A program made the translations under genes and the position numbers. From Sisyra terminalis (Eukaryota > Arthropoda > Insecta > Neuroptera > Sisyridae), in the NCBI GenBank assembly GCA_958496175.1, contig OY292276.1:61889080-61953079 (forward strand): a stretch of 64,000 bases of DNA, in the 5' to 3' direction. The notes under the pieces were generated by a model. It saw only the letters and a program-made list of their open reading frames with translations. It made no database searches and was not told the origin of the DNA. Below, in pieces: positions 24,926-39,501 of the stretch (positions are counted from its first letter, which is position 1; every line of letters starts with the position of its first letter).

Positions 24926-25728
24926 GAATTGAAAGTCGGAAAACGATAAGGGTGCTAATTGCTTAGGGGTCTTCTGTGACGTCACAGTATTGAAATTGAG
25001 ATCATACCCTAAAAATTACTGTCATTTTTTTTCCTTGGGAATAGAATTGTTGTGAATATTGTAAAGGATTTAAATCATTAATATAAAGTTTGAATGATTT
25101 AATGAACCTGTCGGTAAAATTTTGAAGTTTCTGTACTGTGACGTCATTTTAACGCCGGGCCAATAAGAGCTCGTTTTAGGCATTTTTAATTCAACGATAT
25201 TTTTTCGCTTTTAAATGAATATTTCTTAATTTTAATCAAGTAATTTGTGCAACCATATGTTTTGATGTTACTTTGGAAGATTTAAAATGATTTTTGAAAA
25301 TACGTAAATTAGGTCCATTTGGTCTATTGAATATTAAGTCTCGAATCATAGTGGACTGTATTTCTTATGCGACGATATTCCTATAAGGCTTTTGATTCTG
25401 CGTTATTCCATTACAATTTCTTTCGTCAACAATTGAAGACTATCTGATTATCGTGAACAACATCCGTGAATGTTTGGAATAAAAATAATTACTCGGAAAT
25501 GTAATAAATGCATAATTTATTATTATATTTTTCAATCGAAACTGTTAATTTTATACAGAATTTGTGCAAAAGTTTACATAGATTGAATAAAATAGCGAGG
25601 CAATGACGTTTCACTGTAAGAGAGAGAACTATATGTGCCATAAGAAGCTCTTTGTTTTAAGAACTATCGATTTACTCACTATTGTACTACGTATTATGAA
25701 AAGCGTGGGTGCTATATAGAAATAATAG

Positions 25729-25821
25729 TGGATCTAATTTCAAGTGAGCGGATCGTAGGCAGTTGTGTGTTTTTGATTTTCAAATTTACACAATTTTATT
25801 GTCCGCTCACTCGAAATTATA
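25729..25821. repeat. Small hairpin, about 90 bp
   Basis: Ctaatttcaagtgagcgga on the left pairs with tccgctcactcgaaattat on the right around a short AT-rich spacer. It may be a tiny solo inverted-repeat element. Confidence 0.55.
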
Positions 25822-27837
25822 AATTTCACCATAGCTATCTAATTAATGATATTTATTTATTTATTTTGGGGGGTGAAATTAAAGTCTAAAAAAATGCAAT
25901 TAGTTGCACTTGATTAATTTTTGTTTTAGATTGCGGAAACAATTGTTCAATCACAGTATTGTTTTTATGACACTTTTATTTTACCTCATTTATATTATAT
26001 GAGAGCCATAAATTAATTACCATATAGGAAAATATTTTAATCGTAAATCGTAAAGGAAACTAATACGACTATTGCCTTATCTGTAGCTATTTACCATAAA
26101 TGGTTTTATCTGACATTGCATTATAAAATAGTCAAATTGCTTTAGTTTTGGTAAAATATTATAGTTTTATTATATGCAAATATAAGAAGGTAATGCATTA
26201 CTATAATAACAAGGTGGATTAATTAAATGATAGAGTATCGGAAGGCCATAGATTAAAATAATACGCAATATGTATGAGTAATAAACTATTAAGAAAGTTG
26301 ATTAAATTTTGTCGTTGTTTTTTTGCAGGGAAGATTTAATTTTAAAGAATCCTCATCCAGATGGTTCCAGTGGTTCTTAGTCTAGAGCTTTTTAAAAATT
26401 TAAAAGGATCAAACTTTGTTTAAATGTTTTTAATCCTTTGTAGGACCAATCGTAAGTACCATGGTATCTTTATTTTTTTCAGCTATATGCGGAAATCATA
26501 AAAAAGTAAGTCTTATTCCTCAATCTATTGCTATAAAACTCATATACTACCAAGGAAATTAATTTTTTCAACCAGTTGTTCATTGATTTTAATTCTACAT
26601 GGATTTTTAATACAATAAAACATAATCCAATTATTATTCTCGGATAAAATGAATCCAATCTTTGATTGGATTAAAATGTTCGATTCAGGTAATTATTATA
26701 AATTAAATATGAATGAATTAAATATAGAGACAATGAGGTGATTTTTTTAAATATCTTTAAGTTTGAGCCAAACATTTTTTATCGTTTAAAATATGTTTAC
26801 CAGCCTTAAGACTTTGAACTCTCATTGAAATAGGATATTTTTTTTTTAAATGAGCAATTTTTAGTTTCAATGATTGAATTACAGCAAATTGGAGGCTGAA
26901 AGCCTCAAGTTTCCTTATGTTAATGTTTTGGAAGTGCATCAAAAATTTTAGATCAAAAATTCAAACGATAGAAAGTTTCTTCCACATGTCTATAAAATAT
27001 GTTTTTTTCTTGTTGTAATAGTTGAAATATTATACAGATAAGTAGTAATCACTTGAGTGGAATATTACATCCTTTATTTGTAGATAAGATTAATAGCTAA
27101 AACTCAAATTTGAGAGATCCCACGCAATGGTTTTGTAATTGAATTGAACCCACATGAAAAGAAAATAAAATATTAACACAACACTATTTAATTAGTGACT
27201 AGCTTGAATTTATTTTCTCTGACAAAACATTCTTCTAAGATATCAATACAAAATTAACATAAATTACAATATTGTTGATTATTTTTTTTTCCATTTTGTA
27301 CTTGCTGTAAGTGTTTTTATCTTGAATTTAACTTCTAATTTGCTTAACATACATACATTAGGAATGAAATATTAGAAACGATTAATAAATTCTCTCTTAT
27401 CTTTCACACATTCTCTCCAATCGTTATCACAAACCTCTCCAATTAGTTTCGTGACCTTTTTCCGAGATTTCCATCTTTTGCTCCAATTCACATACAATAA
27501 TAATAAAAGTAATAATAAATATAAAACATTAAATCACTAAATGTGTAAGTATATTAAATAAAATTTCAGGCACAATTGTTTATTTTTTTTCGGGTTCAAT
27601 TTTATTTCAACTTAAATATGGACTTTGTGTGAAAAAGAGTAAAAGTCAAACGTAAAAAAATACAACTCTTATCAGAGACAAGAAATAGAGAAAAAAGTAA
27701 AAATTGTGCTTTTAAAATTAAAAAAAATTGTCAGTTTTAAATTATAAAAGGAGCACCAGCAAAAAAATTAAAAACACTGGCTTATTTTCCCTTAGATTTT
27801 TTGGTATTATATAATTGGTATGTTTATGGGGATGGCT

Positions 27838-29127
<1,290 letters not shown>

Positions 29128-29900
29128 TGTTTGCAAACTGCAAAATTGCATCAACCCACTCTGTACACAAAACAATTGTAACAATCGGACGATCGAGCGC
29201 AACAATTAATTTCTCTCACCGACTGAAAAATTACAGGGTGCAGTCCCTTTTTGACAGCTTACGCGCTCGAATCAGCCGCTCACTCCCACCACCGTGTGAC
29301 GTAACTCAACACGTGATGTGAAACAGTGCGAATGACGTTCCCGTGGGACGAACAAGGAGCGCAACAATTGGTCGATCAAATCGGAGTTTATCAATATCGG
29401 TTATCGACAACGTCAACAATTATTATTATTGTGACACTGACCGTGTCTCAATTAAAACTTTGTAACTCGCACCCAGATAAATTACCAACAAATGTTTTGT
29501 TTATTATTTTCAAACAAAAAAAAAAAATACTTTTTGCAAGATTAACTGCAAGGCGTGCAAAACTATCAATGTGATTTCTTATTTTATTTATTTATTTTTT
29601 ATTTTTTTTTTTTTTTGGAAAAACAATGATAAACAATTTTCATTGCTCGATTTTTTCATATTTGTATCACTAAGAAAAAAAATATTATTTGGGGTTTAAA
29701 TCGATTTTTCGTTTGTATTAGCCGCCGAGAAAAATTTGAACCGTTCAAGCCAATAGGAGTGCACGATGTTTTTCGAGGTGTGAGCGCAGCCAATCGGCGA
29801 CGAACAGCTTGAATCGACAGGGCTATTTGGTTTTATTGTTGTGGCAACACTGTGTATTGTACGATGTGCTTATGAGATCGTTTCCTTTAACATAATCAAC
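29128..29900. promoter_or_regulatory. Divergent promoter region between Pcyt2 and Fmr1, with two CCAAT boxes
   Basis: The region contains GCCAATAGG at 29749-29757 and GCCAATCGG at 29789-29797 on the plus strand, 106-152 bases before the Fmr1 start codon, within a locally GC-richer stretch. This is the usual arrangement of an NF-Y-type, TATA-less housekeeping promoter. Which gene they serve is inference. Confidence 0.45.
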
Positions 29901-32900
29901 ATGGAGGACCTAGTAGTGGAAGTATGCGGCGAAAATGGAGCCTATTATAAGGTATGTTTCGCTATAAAGTATACGATATTCAATTGAAAATTTTCCCGCA
30001 TTGAATTGTGTCAGTGTTGACGAATTTAATGTTGCACATTTGCCGACATTTGGCCGTATACTTTGCGTACAAATTTCGTTCACAATGCGGCACGATTGAT
30101 AATCACACTTGGACGCCATAAACCTTTGACAGGGCGTGAATTTTATTTGTCTGCGGTGCGGCCACTTTTCCGTTGGACGTCCGTGGAAATTTAAACGTTT
30201 CACAAATGTGGAAAATGTGATTTTTTTTTTTTGGAACGGATTTGTTTGTTTTTCATTATTGGTGTTGGTGGAGAAAAAAAAAATAGAGTCACGTCTCAGT
30301 CATGGGAAACCCCCCTAGGTGTACGGAGTTTCATATACAAACCATTTCGGCGGCATTGGATAAAAATTGATTTTAATTAAATTTCTTTTGCTTTCAGGCT
30401 ACAATCGTTGACGTTTTTGACGATGGTTTACTTATTTCCTTCGAAAATGAGTAAGTGTACTCTTCGTATTCAATTTGTTTTCTCAACAATTAATTTCGTC
30501 TTTTGTTTCAACCCTTAGTTGGCAACCAGAGTCAAAATTTCCATTTTCTCATGTACGACTACCACCGAAACAGGAAAACCCCTCGTTACAAATGGAATAT
30601 GCTGTGGGCCAGGAAGTCGAAGTGTTTTCACGAGCAAACGAGGGCGAACCATGTGCCTGGTGGAAAGCTGCTATTAAAGTAAGATATAACAACAAAGTTT
30701 ATACGAATTTTCACTCTATATATATATCTATTTTCCTCTTAAAGATGTCGAAGGGAGATTTTCATGTAGTGGAATATCTAGGATGGGAAAATAGTTTTAC
30801 AGAAATTATAGACAGTCGTAGGGTTCGGCCAAAAAATAACAACGAACCAATTTACATTGATAAAACTATTTATAAATTTGAAATTGAAGTGCCTGAGGAA
30901 TTAAGAGTATAGTAAGTATATCGAATCAAAAACGACCACACCGAAACGATAATTGTTACAAATCTATTTTTGCTTAATTTTGCAGTGCAAAGATTGAAAA
31001 CGTTCACAAGGAATTTCAGAAAGCAATAGGAGCAGCAATTTGTCGTTACGTGCCTGATCGGGGTGTTCTCAAAGTTATATCGCGTTGTGAGTTAACACGT
31101 AAACGATCGAGCATATTACAGGACATGCACTTTAGAAATTTATCACAAAAAATTTTGCTGCTGAAACGCACGGAGGAGGCGGCACGACAATTGGAATCGA
31201 CCAAGTTACAGAACAACGGCGGCTATTCGGACGAGTTTAGTGTGCGCGAGGACTTGATGGGACTGGCGATTGGCTCACATGGTGCAAACATTCAACAGGC
31301 GCGGAAAGTTGAGGGCATCACAAACATTGAGCTGGAGGAGATGTCGTGTACATTTAAAATTTTTGGAGAGGTGAGATGCGATTGAGATGTGAACGTTTAA
31401 ATGAGGCCAAGTAAATTGTTGGATCGAGGCCGATAACCAAGGTTGAATTTTTGAAATTAAACGCGAAAATAACAAGACCAATTTGAATTCGTTCACGTAT
31501 TGATTATTCGGTCCAGACGTCAGCTCGTTCGACCACCTGGACATGAGTCAGGCAACATTCAAACTAACTGTTGAGATTTATCTTGAAGAAATAACGCAGG
31601 GGTGCAGAAGAGCTCGAAAGCAAGTATAAATGGATAGACAAGCCGATTTACAAGTAACTACAAGCACCGTCTACGTGGGTACAAATTCTTAATGAACTAA
31701 GCCTGGTGTTGGAAGCGTTGGAAGAGAGACCGATGTATAAAAGTTTCTCTTCTCTGGTGTAGGCAATTGAAGTTGCCGAATTGCAAGTAAAATGCCAATT
31801 GCCAGCTGTTATTATTCACGTATACGGCGCTTCTTTCACGGTCTATCCATATATACATAGCAATGAAAAGTCCTCCGGATTGATATAATAATATTGTAAT
31901 GTGGTGGGCTATCCTAGGATAGTTGTAGCTTCCCTTGGAAAAAGCCTACCACCAAGTTTTCGTTTTATATGCCAGATGGCAACCAGAGGGTGTTTATTAT
32001 CTACGTACGGCATTTTGAGCTGTAATTAAAAGTCGTTAAGCTTAACAAAATATTACGGGGATAGAAGGGGATCGGGAATGTTATATCGTCGCTGCGTTTG
32101 ACAAACTCCATATGTAATTTTCGTAAGGGTTTGGAGTAATAAACTCAACATTTTAATGCAATTTCTAAAATATTTATTACATAAATGTTATAATCAAAAA
32201 TTTTACATATTATTAACCTATTATTACTTAATTTCATATAATAAAATGAACAAATGGGGCTTGCAAGGCGCAGCACCGATATTTAGATCAGTAGTTCTTA
32301 ACTTGGTTTTAATCGAACTTTAGGGGTTCAATGGATATAAACAGTTTTGTGCACCTTTGTACAAATATGTTTTAAATTTGGGAAAAAAAATTTTTTTTCC
32401 AAGATTCGGTAAATGCGCGTATTTAAGGGGGCATCCCTTAATTACGTGGGAGGGGTGTGAAATCTTACATAATCACACGTGGGGGAGATTTTTTTGAAAT
32501 TGTTCTTTTAAATAAATCTAATCGAAGCACATATTTACATTGCAGTTCGCAATTTAAAAAATCTTACGGGATATTAGGGGAGAGGATCGAGGAAAACCTC
32601 ACAAATTTTTATCAAGGGGATGGGGCGGGTCGAAAAATTGTTAAAATTGTCTCATGTAATTAATGGATACCCCCTAACCGGTGGGGGGTCAATACTTTCA
32701 ACAAAGTTTAGAACTACTGGTCTAGATGAAGGATACAGGTGCCTTATTTTCACCTTATGTAATTAATGAACATCTCTAGTTATATTAACCCTTACCACTC
32801 CAGAGCATTTTTGTATATGAAATTTTAGCAAATCCAAGCATTAAAATGCAAAAATATTAGAAAAAATTTGTATACTTTTTTAAAAATTGAAAGCAAATAT

Positions 32901-35594
32901 CCAGTGAATTAATGAGTAAAAAGTTTTAATTAAGTTTAAGAATTATATATGGCCGTAGCGGCGCCAACGGAGTTGTAAGGGTTAAACAAAGAAATTAAAT
33001 TCAAATGGTCATTCCCAACGTGGGGTGCAGGCCTCACCGGTGAGGCATGCCAATATTTTGGTGGGTCTTAGGCAGAACATGCACCCTTTGGCTGACTATA
33101 CCAAAAGCTATGGGGTAGTTCAAGAATAAGTTATTAACATTGTTCATTCATTTAAATATTTACTATTTCTGCATTCCAATGTTTGGAAATTTCATTTATT
33201 AAACTGTTTTTTTATTTTTCTATGTCATGGATGACTAATTCTTTGGAAGCTTGTTTAGATACCAAGTTAATGGCCTTTTAAGCTAATCGTAAAATTTTGA
33301 ATAACAAAATTTATCACGAGTATGGGGCAGGATTTTAGAAATTTCTAGGTGGAACTTGGCCCAAACTCGGTTGGGAACCACTGTTTTTATAATCTCGCGA
33401 ATGTACCAACTTGTGTGCTTAATAAACCTTGTGTATTAACTACTGAGTATTGTTAGTTGAAATGGTCAGGTGGAATTATCTTATTTTTACTATTAATGTA
33501 GAACCCGTTAAGCTTTACCCTAATGGAAAATATTACGGACAGAGATCAGCTGCTTTAACTACTACGAAATGCAATTTTGGTGAAACTTAATAAATAAGAT
33601 GTCAACATTAAAAGTACCAAAGTAGACACTTGATTATTCACGGGATAAATGAAATCATAAAACTACATCTGCTTATCTTACATTGATAATTCGGTGAAGT
33701 ATCTACATTAGTTTTTCTTTAAAATCTTCAAGTATCCCAGGATATTGCAAACTTTTGCTGTAAAGTACAATCTTGACATTGGCATCCAACCGTTTAGACG
33801 TAGAGTATTCATAATAATAATTTAGTTTTGTATATTTAAAATTCGGTTAATGTGGTTGATTTGTACCCAATCTTTTTCATGTAATTGAAGCATGGTCTCT
33901 TAGAAATGTCTATAATAGTACCAGTAGTATACACCAAAGGGCAGTAGTAGGTATATATACGATCCACTCTGGGGAAATAGGCAGTACAGATAGAAAAAAA
34001 TACCGATTTACCCATTTTCGTTGTAAAGTTTTGTTTATATGGTGACAAAATGGTCGTAGTTTATCGCTGACGACAAATTACGGTCGTCACTGGCTGGAAA
34101 AAGAGGCACGCATTTATCTAAGGATTAGTCCACACTATATCATATACTTTTCTTTGTCCAGAACATTTTTTTTTTCACCGTTTAATTTTTAATAATTATA
34201 TTTCAGACTGATGAAGCTGTTAAAAAGGCTAGATCTATGTTAGAATACAGTGAAGAATCACTGCAAGTTCCTCGAGCGCTTGTCGGAAAAGTGATTGGAA
34301 AGAATGGCAGAATTATTCAGGAAATTGTTGACAAAAGCGGAGTGGTAAGGCAACGTGCAAGAATTGATTTAAAGAAATGAAAATTGAGTTTTTCCGTCAG
34401 GTGCGAGTGAAAATTGAGGGGGACAATGAGCCACAACCGACAATTCCACGCGAAGAAGGGCAGGTACCCTTTGTGTTTGTGGGTACGGTGGAGAGCATTG
34501 CCAACGCTAAAGTTTTACTTGAATATCATTTAGCACATTTAAAGGTATTGAAATAAAATGTGAAAATTGTTTTAGAAAATTTATTTGTTTTGTGTGTGAT
34601 AGGAAGTGGAACAGTTGCGACAAGAAAAATTGGAAATTGATCAACAGTTACGAAACATGCACGGATCGGCAATGGGGTCGATGCAAAGTTTACAAATCTC
34701 ACGACGTAATGATCGAGCTTACAGTTCGGAAACGCAGGGTGGTGGTGGTCGGGGTGGAAATAGTCGTGGTGGTGCACGAGGTCGTGGTCGAGGTGGTCGC
34801 GGAAGTGGATCTCGACATTCGGAATCTCGATACAATTCCACCGGTAGTACCATATCAGATTATGTTAGCAATGTGGATTTTAACAAGTCGGGTGTAAGTG
34901 GCTCTGGATGGGGTGGCAATAATTTGCTTAATTCAAGTACAAGAGGAGGAGGTGGTGGTGGTGGTCGGACACCCGGAGTTGGGGGACGTGGTCACAATGG
35001 AAAATCGAATCGAATGAATGAACGTGGCCGACCCCGTCCAGTTGGTCCTGCCGACAGAAAGTGATAATAAAAAATAAATAATAAATCAATTTGCTCAGAC
35101 TTGGAAAAAAAAATAACGATTCGCCAAGTGGCGAAATTAATTCACTAAGTTTGGGAGTCTTAAAAGACATTGTGTCATATTTAAGATTTGGCTTCGAGAC
35201 GTTTAATATGTGATTATTGATGTTGTACCTGTGAAAAGTTAAATTAGAAAAAACACGTATTGAACGCTCGAAATTAGATTTTTAATTACATAAATTCGTG
35301 CTTATTTTCATATTTTTTTGCATCATAAATGTATTATTTGGTTTAATTAAAACGTAAATGCTCTAATCGAGTTGTACTTTGATTTCAAAGGAAATGTATT
35401 AGTGGAAATTTTAAAGATGACAGAATGTTTGGTTGTGATTAAGCGTTTCATTGATAATAAATGAAATAAATGTATTGTGAAATCGAGTCATTGTTTTTTT
35501 GGTATGTTAAGGGTCGCGACGCCAAACGCCCGACGTGGACGGCAATGATAGGGTGCGAGATTTGCCGCCTCGACAACCGCGCGTCGGTGGCTGG

Positions 35595-35625
<31 letters not shown>

Positions 35626-37307
35626 GTAGTTCTCGAGGAAACTCCAATCGACGGGACGCGCCGGTGTCATCATCACGAAGAGGCGATTCACGACGTGACG
35701 ACCGGCGTCGAGTCACCGACGACGACGAAATTATCCTGGACGAAGGCTCCACCGATGATCGAGGTACGTTTCGTACCGCATAGAATGCAAGTTGTTGAGA
35801 AGAAGACAGAATATATTTATCGGCATGTGCAAGTCCAATCATGTACAACCAAGTGCAAACTATTTTAAATATATCATCTTCTTTTCGTTAATCTATTATT
35901 AACTTTTACTGTTAGACTTACGGTTATGTTTAATTTGCATGCTGGCTCTGTGATTATATATATACTTTTCTTGAGGCTTTTTATCAAAATTGTGCGCCTT
36001 TTTGAACTTAGTACTTCAAATATAAGATAAGATAAATATGCTTATCGATCGACTTGAGAATTGAGGGTTTTATTTGGATGATTCATTCGAATAAAACAAG
36101 AAATTTTCATGAATTGATTTAGGCTTTAATTTATGCAATGCTATACGGATTTTTTCGACTTATTGAAAGTTGAAAGTTTATGATTAAGTCTCAAGAAGAA
36201 TATATTAAATAAGTTACCGAAATTAGAAGTTTAAGTATGAATGACACGATGGAATACGTGGGTGATGTATGAATGTTGCGTTGGGTCTCTTGTGTGTCTT
36301 TTTTTTTTGGCCGTTGCTGACTGTGTAGTGGGTTGCTATAATAGAGTCGGTGTCGAGTGTGGAAGGCTGGACTAATCACATGCCGGGAGAATCGACACAT
36401 CGTCGTAGACGTAACCGTCCCCCACGTAATCGTACGCCAACGACGCAGACACAATCGTCACAAAATGGTAAGTGTTGTCCCATTTTATTCTTGTACGTTT
36501 AAAGCTGGCCTGGCATTAGAGGTCGTTGTATGTAGTAGGTAGACTTAGGCGTTTTTCGAAAGCACCCCCCCCCCAATCACGTTAATGCATTGCTTATAGA
36601 TTTGTGAACGTAATTCTTTTGCCCGGACATTCTTATTAAATTTACTGTCGTATTCGTAATCACAAACTAATGTACTAATTGTTTTGTGGAAGTAAGTATG
36701 GTTATATATAATTGACTCTTGATTAGAGCAGTGCTTGAATGAAAAGCACCCAAGAGATTTAATTTCTGAATGTTATGAATGTGTTTTTGTTGGTTTGTAA
36801 TTGTATGGAAATGGTTTTATATGGTTAACTGGATGAATAATCAATGTTTGTTTTTTAGGTAGTGCAATGGGGCGAAACTCGTCGAGTACCACGACGGGCG
36901 TGTCGGGCAACAGCGAGCAAAAAGGCCTCGATAACGGCCTGGACGTGGAGAATTTGGGCGACGTAACCTCGCAAATGCAGTTCACGGCGAACGGCGGCGG
37001 TCCTCGGGAAAGTGGTGACAACACGGCATCATCGCAATCATCCGCACAACAAAACCATCCCCATCACCACCACCACCAGCAGCAGCAGCCGCAACGATCG
37101 CAACAGCCATCGTCACAGCACCGAGACAATAAATCCCGCGGCCAACGAGCACCCGGCAATTGGGGCGGCGGCGGCAGCGGTGGCGGCGGCGGCGGCGGCA
37201 GCAGCACCAGCGGAACCGGCGGCGGCAACAACAACCGACGCGGCAATCAGTCAACCAACGAAAACACAAAGCCAAAAGAGACCCTCGTCAATGGAGCAGC
37301 TGCATAA
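29901..37307 (+). CDS. Fmr1: FMR1/FMRP-type RNA-binding translational regulator, 11 coding exons
   Basis: It binds mRNA and polysomes and restrains translation, notably in neurons. Exons: 29901-29951, 30398-30450, 30519-30678, 30745-30911, 30986-31370, 34207-34344, 34401-34544, 34603-35044 (or to the stop at 35064), 35512-35763, 36345-36467, 36859-37307. The long form has 787 residues, the short form 519. Landmarks in order: N-terminal [18 protein letters not shown] (tandem Tudor/Agenet), [17 protein letters not shown], the KH1 loop [19 protein letters not shown]2 [40 protein letters not shown], the nuclear-export-like [13 protein letters not shown], then RGG boxes and Gly tracts; the C-terminus TLVNGAAA resembles vertebrate FMR1 ...LVNGVP. 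The ATG sits in a good context (tcaacATGG). The exon 8 donor used for the long form (G|GTCCTG) is weak, so that junction is uncertain. Other phases fit well. Confidence 0.94.
32083..32283. repeat. Short inverted-repeat element, second copy of the family at 5386-5610
   Basis: The left end atatcgtcgctgcgtttgac and ctccatatg pair with the right end ggcgcagcaccgatat. The ends match those of the copy in the MTHFS intron; the interior has diverged. Confidence 0.6.
32289..32719. repeat. hAT-like MITE carrying a nested insertion
   Basis: It starts CAGTAGTTCTTAACTTGG and ends with the near-complement CAAAGTTTAGAACTACTG. The flanking 8-mers atttagat (32281-32288) and gtctagat (32720-32727) agree at 6 of 8 positions, consistent with an aged hAT duplication. 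The element at 32427-32674 sits inside it. Confidence 0.65.
32427..32674. repeat. Nested TTAA-type MITE, diverged relative of 23967-24336
   Basis: It starts GGGGGCATCCCTTAATTACG after TTAA and ends ATTAATGGATACCCCC before ctaac. The terminal design (G-run, then a TTAATTACGT-like core) resembles the TTAA family. The right target site is eroded. Confidence 0.6.
33007..33381. repeat. Probable eroded hAT-like element
   Basis: The right end ggttgggaaccactg is the common hAT-type terminus, and the left end has the partial counterpart atggtcattcccaacg. The terminal match is imperfect and no target duplication is clear, so the boundaries are approximate. Confidence 0.4.
35601..35627 (+). repeat. GGC/GGT codon repeat (polyglycine) in Fmr1 exon 9
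   Basis: A short run of nine GGC or GGT triplets encodes part of an 11-residue glycine tract. It is coding and downstream of the KH domains, unlike the 5' UTR CGG repeat of human FMR1. Confidence 0.85.
37164..37202 (+). repeat. Second GGC-rich codon repeat in the last Fmr1 exon
   Basis: GGC triplets interrupted by AGC and GGT encode a Gly/Ser tract, following a CAC/CAG-rich His/Gln stretch at about 37064-37090. Such tracts are low complexity and length-variable. Confidence 0.85.
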
Positions 37308-39420
37308 AACTAAAAATCACCCATTCAGTGCCAAAATATTAAAAAAAAAAAATAAATAAAAATCACATTTTTTGAGAAGAACGAGAAAAAAAAAACAGGG
37401 GAAAATATTTCAAAAAAAAAAAAAATTCTTGTACCAATTTGTGTGACGGTTTGTGTTTGATTTATGTTGGTTTTTTTTTTTCGTTGAAATTTCGAAACTA
37501 ATTTAAATTTCTCTGATATGAAATTATTTGATTAACATTTTCTTATTTATCCATCAAACGAAAAAAATGCGCTAGCTTTTTAGTTACATCATAGTTTTAG
37601 TTGTGTCTCATTTGTAATTACTTACTATTATAATATAGCAAATAGTGCAACCGTTTTGCTACTATGGGATATAGTAGAAACCTATTTTTTATTTGGGAAA
37701 ATTCGAGGCAGAGACCTCTAGTGAATCACCATGTATAAATATTCTGTTTCTCTCACTCTTACGTGATTTAAAACAGATAACATAAGCACTCGATATATGT
37801 ATGACCTTAGCGCCACATATTATTTCAAATGTTGTACTAAATGGTATATTATAGTACCTAGCGTATTATTTTCAAGGCAGACGAGAAAATTTTTGGTGGT
37901 GATTTGAGTTTAAAATATATATGTTTATATATATATATATTGATCCCCTCAGTCCTCGATACGTTTATATAACTGTCCCATTGAATAATTGTCTGAAAAT
38001 CAGTCGCCCCGTTTTGCTTCTGAATATTTTTTTCTTTTTCTGTTCTAATATTTCTCTATAATATAATGGCGCAGTTGTATAAAATTAAAAAAGAAAAATC
38101 CTAAAAAAAAAAAGAGAAAATTTAAAAAAAAAAATCATAAATAATTAAAAAAATAAAGTGAGTAATCGGATGTAATCAATTTTTCTACGCTTTAATATTT
38201 AGAATATGTAATTTAATTATATTTAAAACAAAAAAGAAGGAATAAAAGTCGCAATGTGAACAAATTGCGATTGAGATTTTTTTTTATTTTGTTATGTGTA
38301 AATTTTTTTTTTTTTTTTTTTTTTTTGGTTCTATTGTGTACATAATTTCAGTTGTTATTTGGAGTGGATGTACATTGGTGTTTTTTTTTTTTTGTTTAAG
38401 TATTATTTGCGATAGCTTTTCGATTTATGTGGGGACAGTGGTGTGTGAAACATAAGTCGAAAAAGTTGCCATTTTCTCCAATAATTTCAAAAAAAAAAGA
38501 AAGAAAAAAAGAAATACTTATGATAAATATTGAAATGAAAGCTTTTTCAAGTTCCTTTGATATGTATTTATATTTAGAGATATATATTTTTTTTTCTTTT
38601 TAACTGACTAAAAAAACAAACAATGGCTTGAACGCTTTTATTAAAAAAAAAATAATAATTACAAGAATATATTGAGGAAAAAAAATTGTGCCGTATGGGT
38701 ATTAAAGAATTTTGCTTGGTCAAACTTTAACCGAATGAAATTAGAGTTTGGACTGTGGTTTTTTTTTTTGTATGTTATTTCTTTTTCCAATTATTTGTAA
38801 AAAGCACGAATTAGTTTTTTTTTTTTTTTTTTGATAAAATGTAAGATTTAATTTATTTTGTGTTGTCTCATTTTCTTTTTAATTTGTAAACTAAGAAAAA
38901 AATCTACAAAAAAAAAAAATTAAACGAAAAAAAATGATTCGAAACCATTGGATGTGTAGAAGAAGAACAAACATATATGATGATGAATGCGCGTGTGGGT
39001 GAGAGGGAGTGAATGGGGTTGAGAATGTATGTGTGTGGAAAATAATAATCGAACGGACATATGTCCGTTTTTCGTGATGATTTGCTTAGACTAAATTTGG
39101 TTCTATGAACCGTTGATAATTTTGGAAAATATCTCAAAATAAAAACAACTGTATCGATCTATATTGGCTTATTGTATAAAAATGAACGATTCGTCTTGCT
39201 TTTGTAAAAAGAAATGCACTCGTTTTTCGCGACTCTGACAAGAGGAAGTTGGGGTTTACTTGTTTTTTTATTATTTTTTTTTTTGGAAAATGTGTAAAAA
39301 CGATTGCATTTTCCCTATATAATGACGTAATTGTACTAGTAATGTAACAACTAATAAGTAATTTAAAAAAAAAGAAACCTAAACGTGACCATTTCAACGT
39401 TTATGATAACACAATTTAAA

Positions 39421-39501
39421 CTAGCGATTCTCAATTTTGGTGTCTTGATAAAACAACAACGATTTCATGGGAAAAAAATTATAATAATTGAGAACCGCTG
39501 G
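39421..39501. repeat. 81-bp hAT-like solo hairpin
   Basis: CTAGCGATTCTCAATT on the left pairs with AATTGAGAACCGCTGG on the right. The terminus CAGCGGTTCTCAA is widespread in insect hAT-derived MITEs. Just downstream, gagccgcatgcggctc (about 39580-39595) is a perfect palindrome often seen in related elements. Confidence 0.6.

Larger units (their letters stand above)
22178..27837. other. Gene-poor intergenic region between Trpm and Pcyt2
   Basis: This 5.7-kb stretch has no convincing coding exon. It contains the duplication 23758-24925 with its TTAA element, a GC-rich patch near 22995-23035 with the near-palindrome cccgggcggtcgcccggg, two TGACGTCA-like sites near 24977 and 25141, and a small hairpin at 25729-25821. 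The remainder is simple AT-rich sequence. TTTATT at 27601-27606 could be the minus-strand polyadenylation signal of Pcyt2. Confidence 0.6.
31371..34206 (+). other. 2.8-kb Fmr1 intron 5, rich in nested short transposons
   Basis: The intron splits the KH1-KH2 region. It holds inverted-repeat elements at 32083-32283, 32289-32719 (with 32427-32674 nested inside) and 33007-33381. I see no coding sequence; 31380-32080 and 33390-34200 are plain AT-rich DNA to me. Confidence 0.7.

Noticed and set aside
24960..25160. Two TGACGTCA-like sites as a CREB-type enhancer
   Set aside because: Such sites also occur inside transposons here (for example tgacgtcat at about 617), and no gene start is near.
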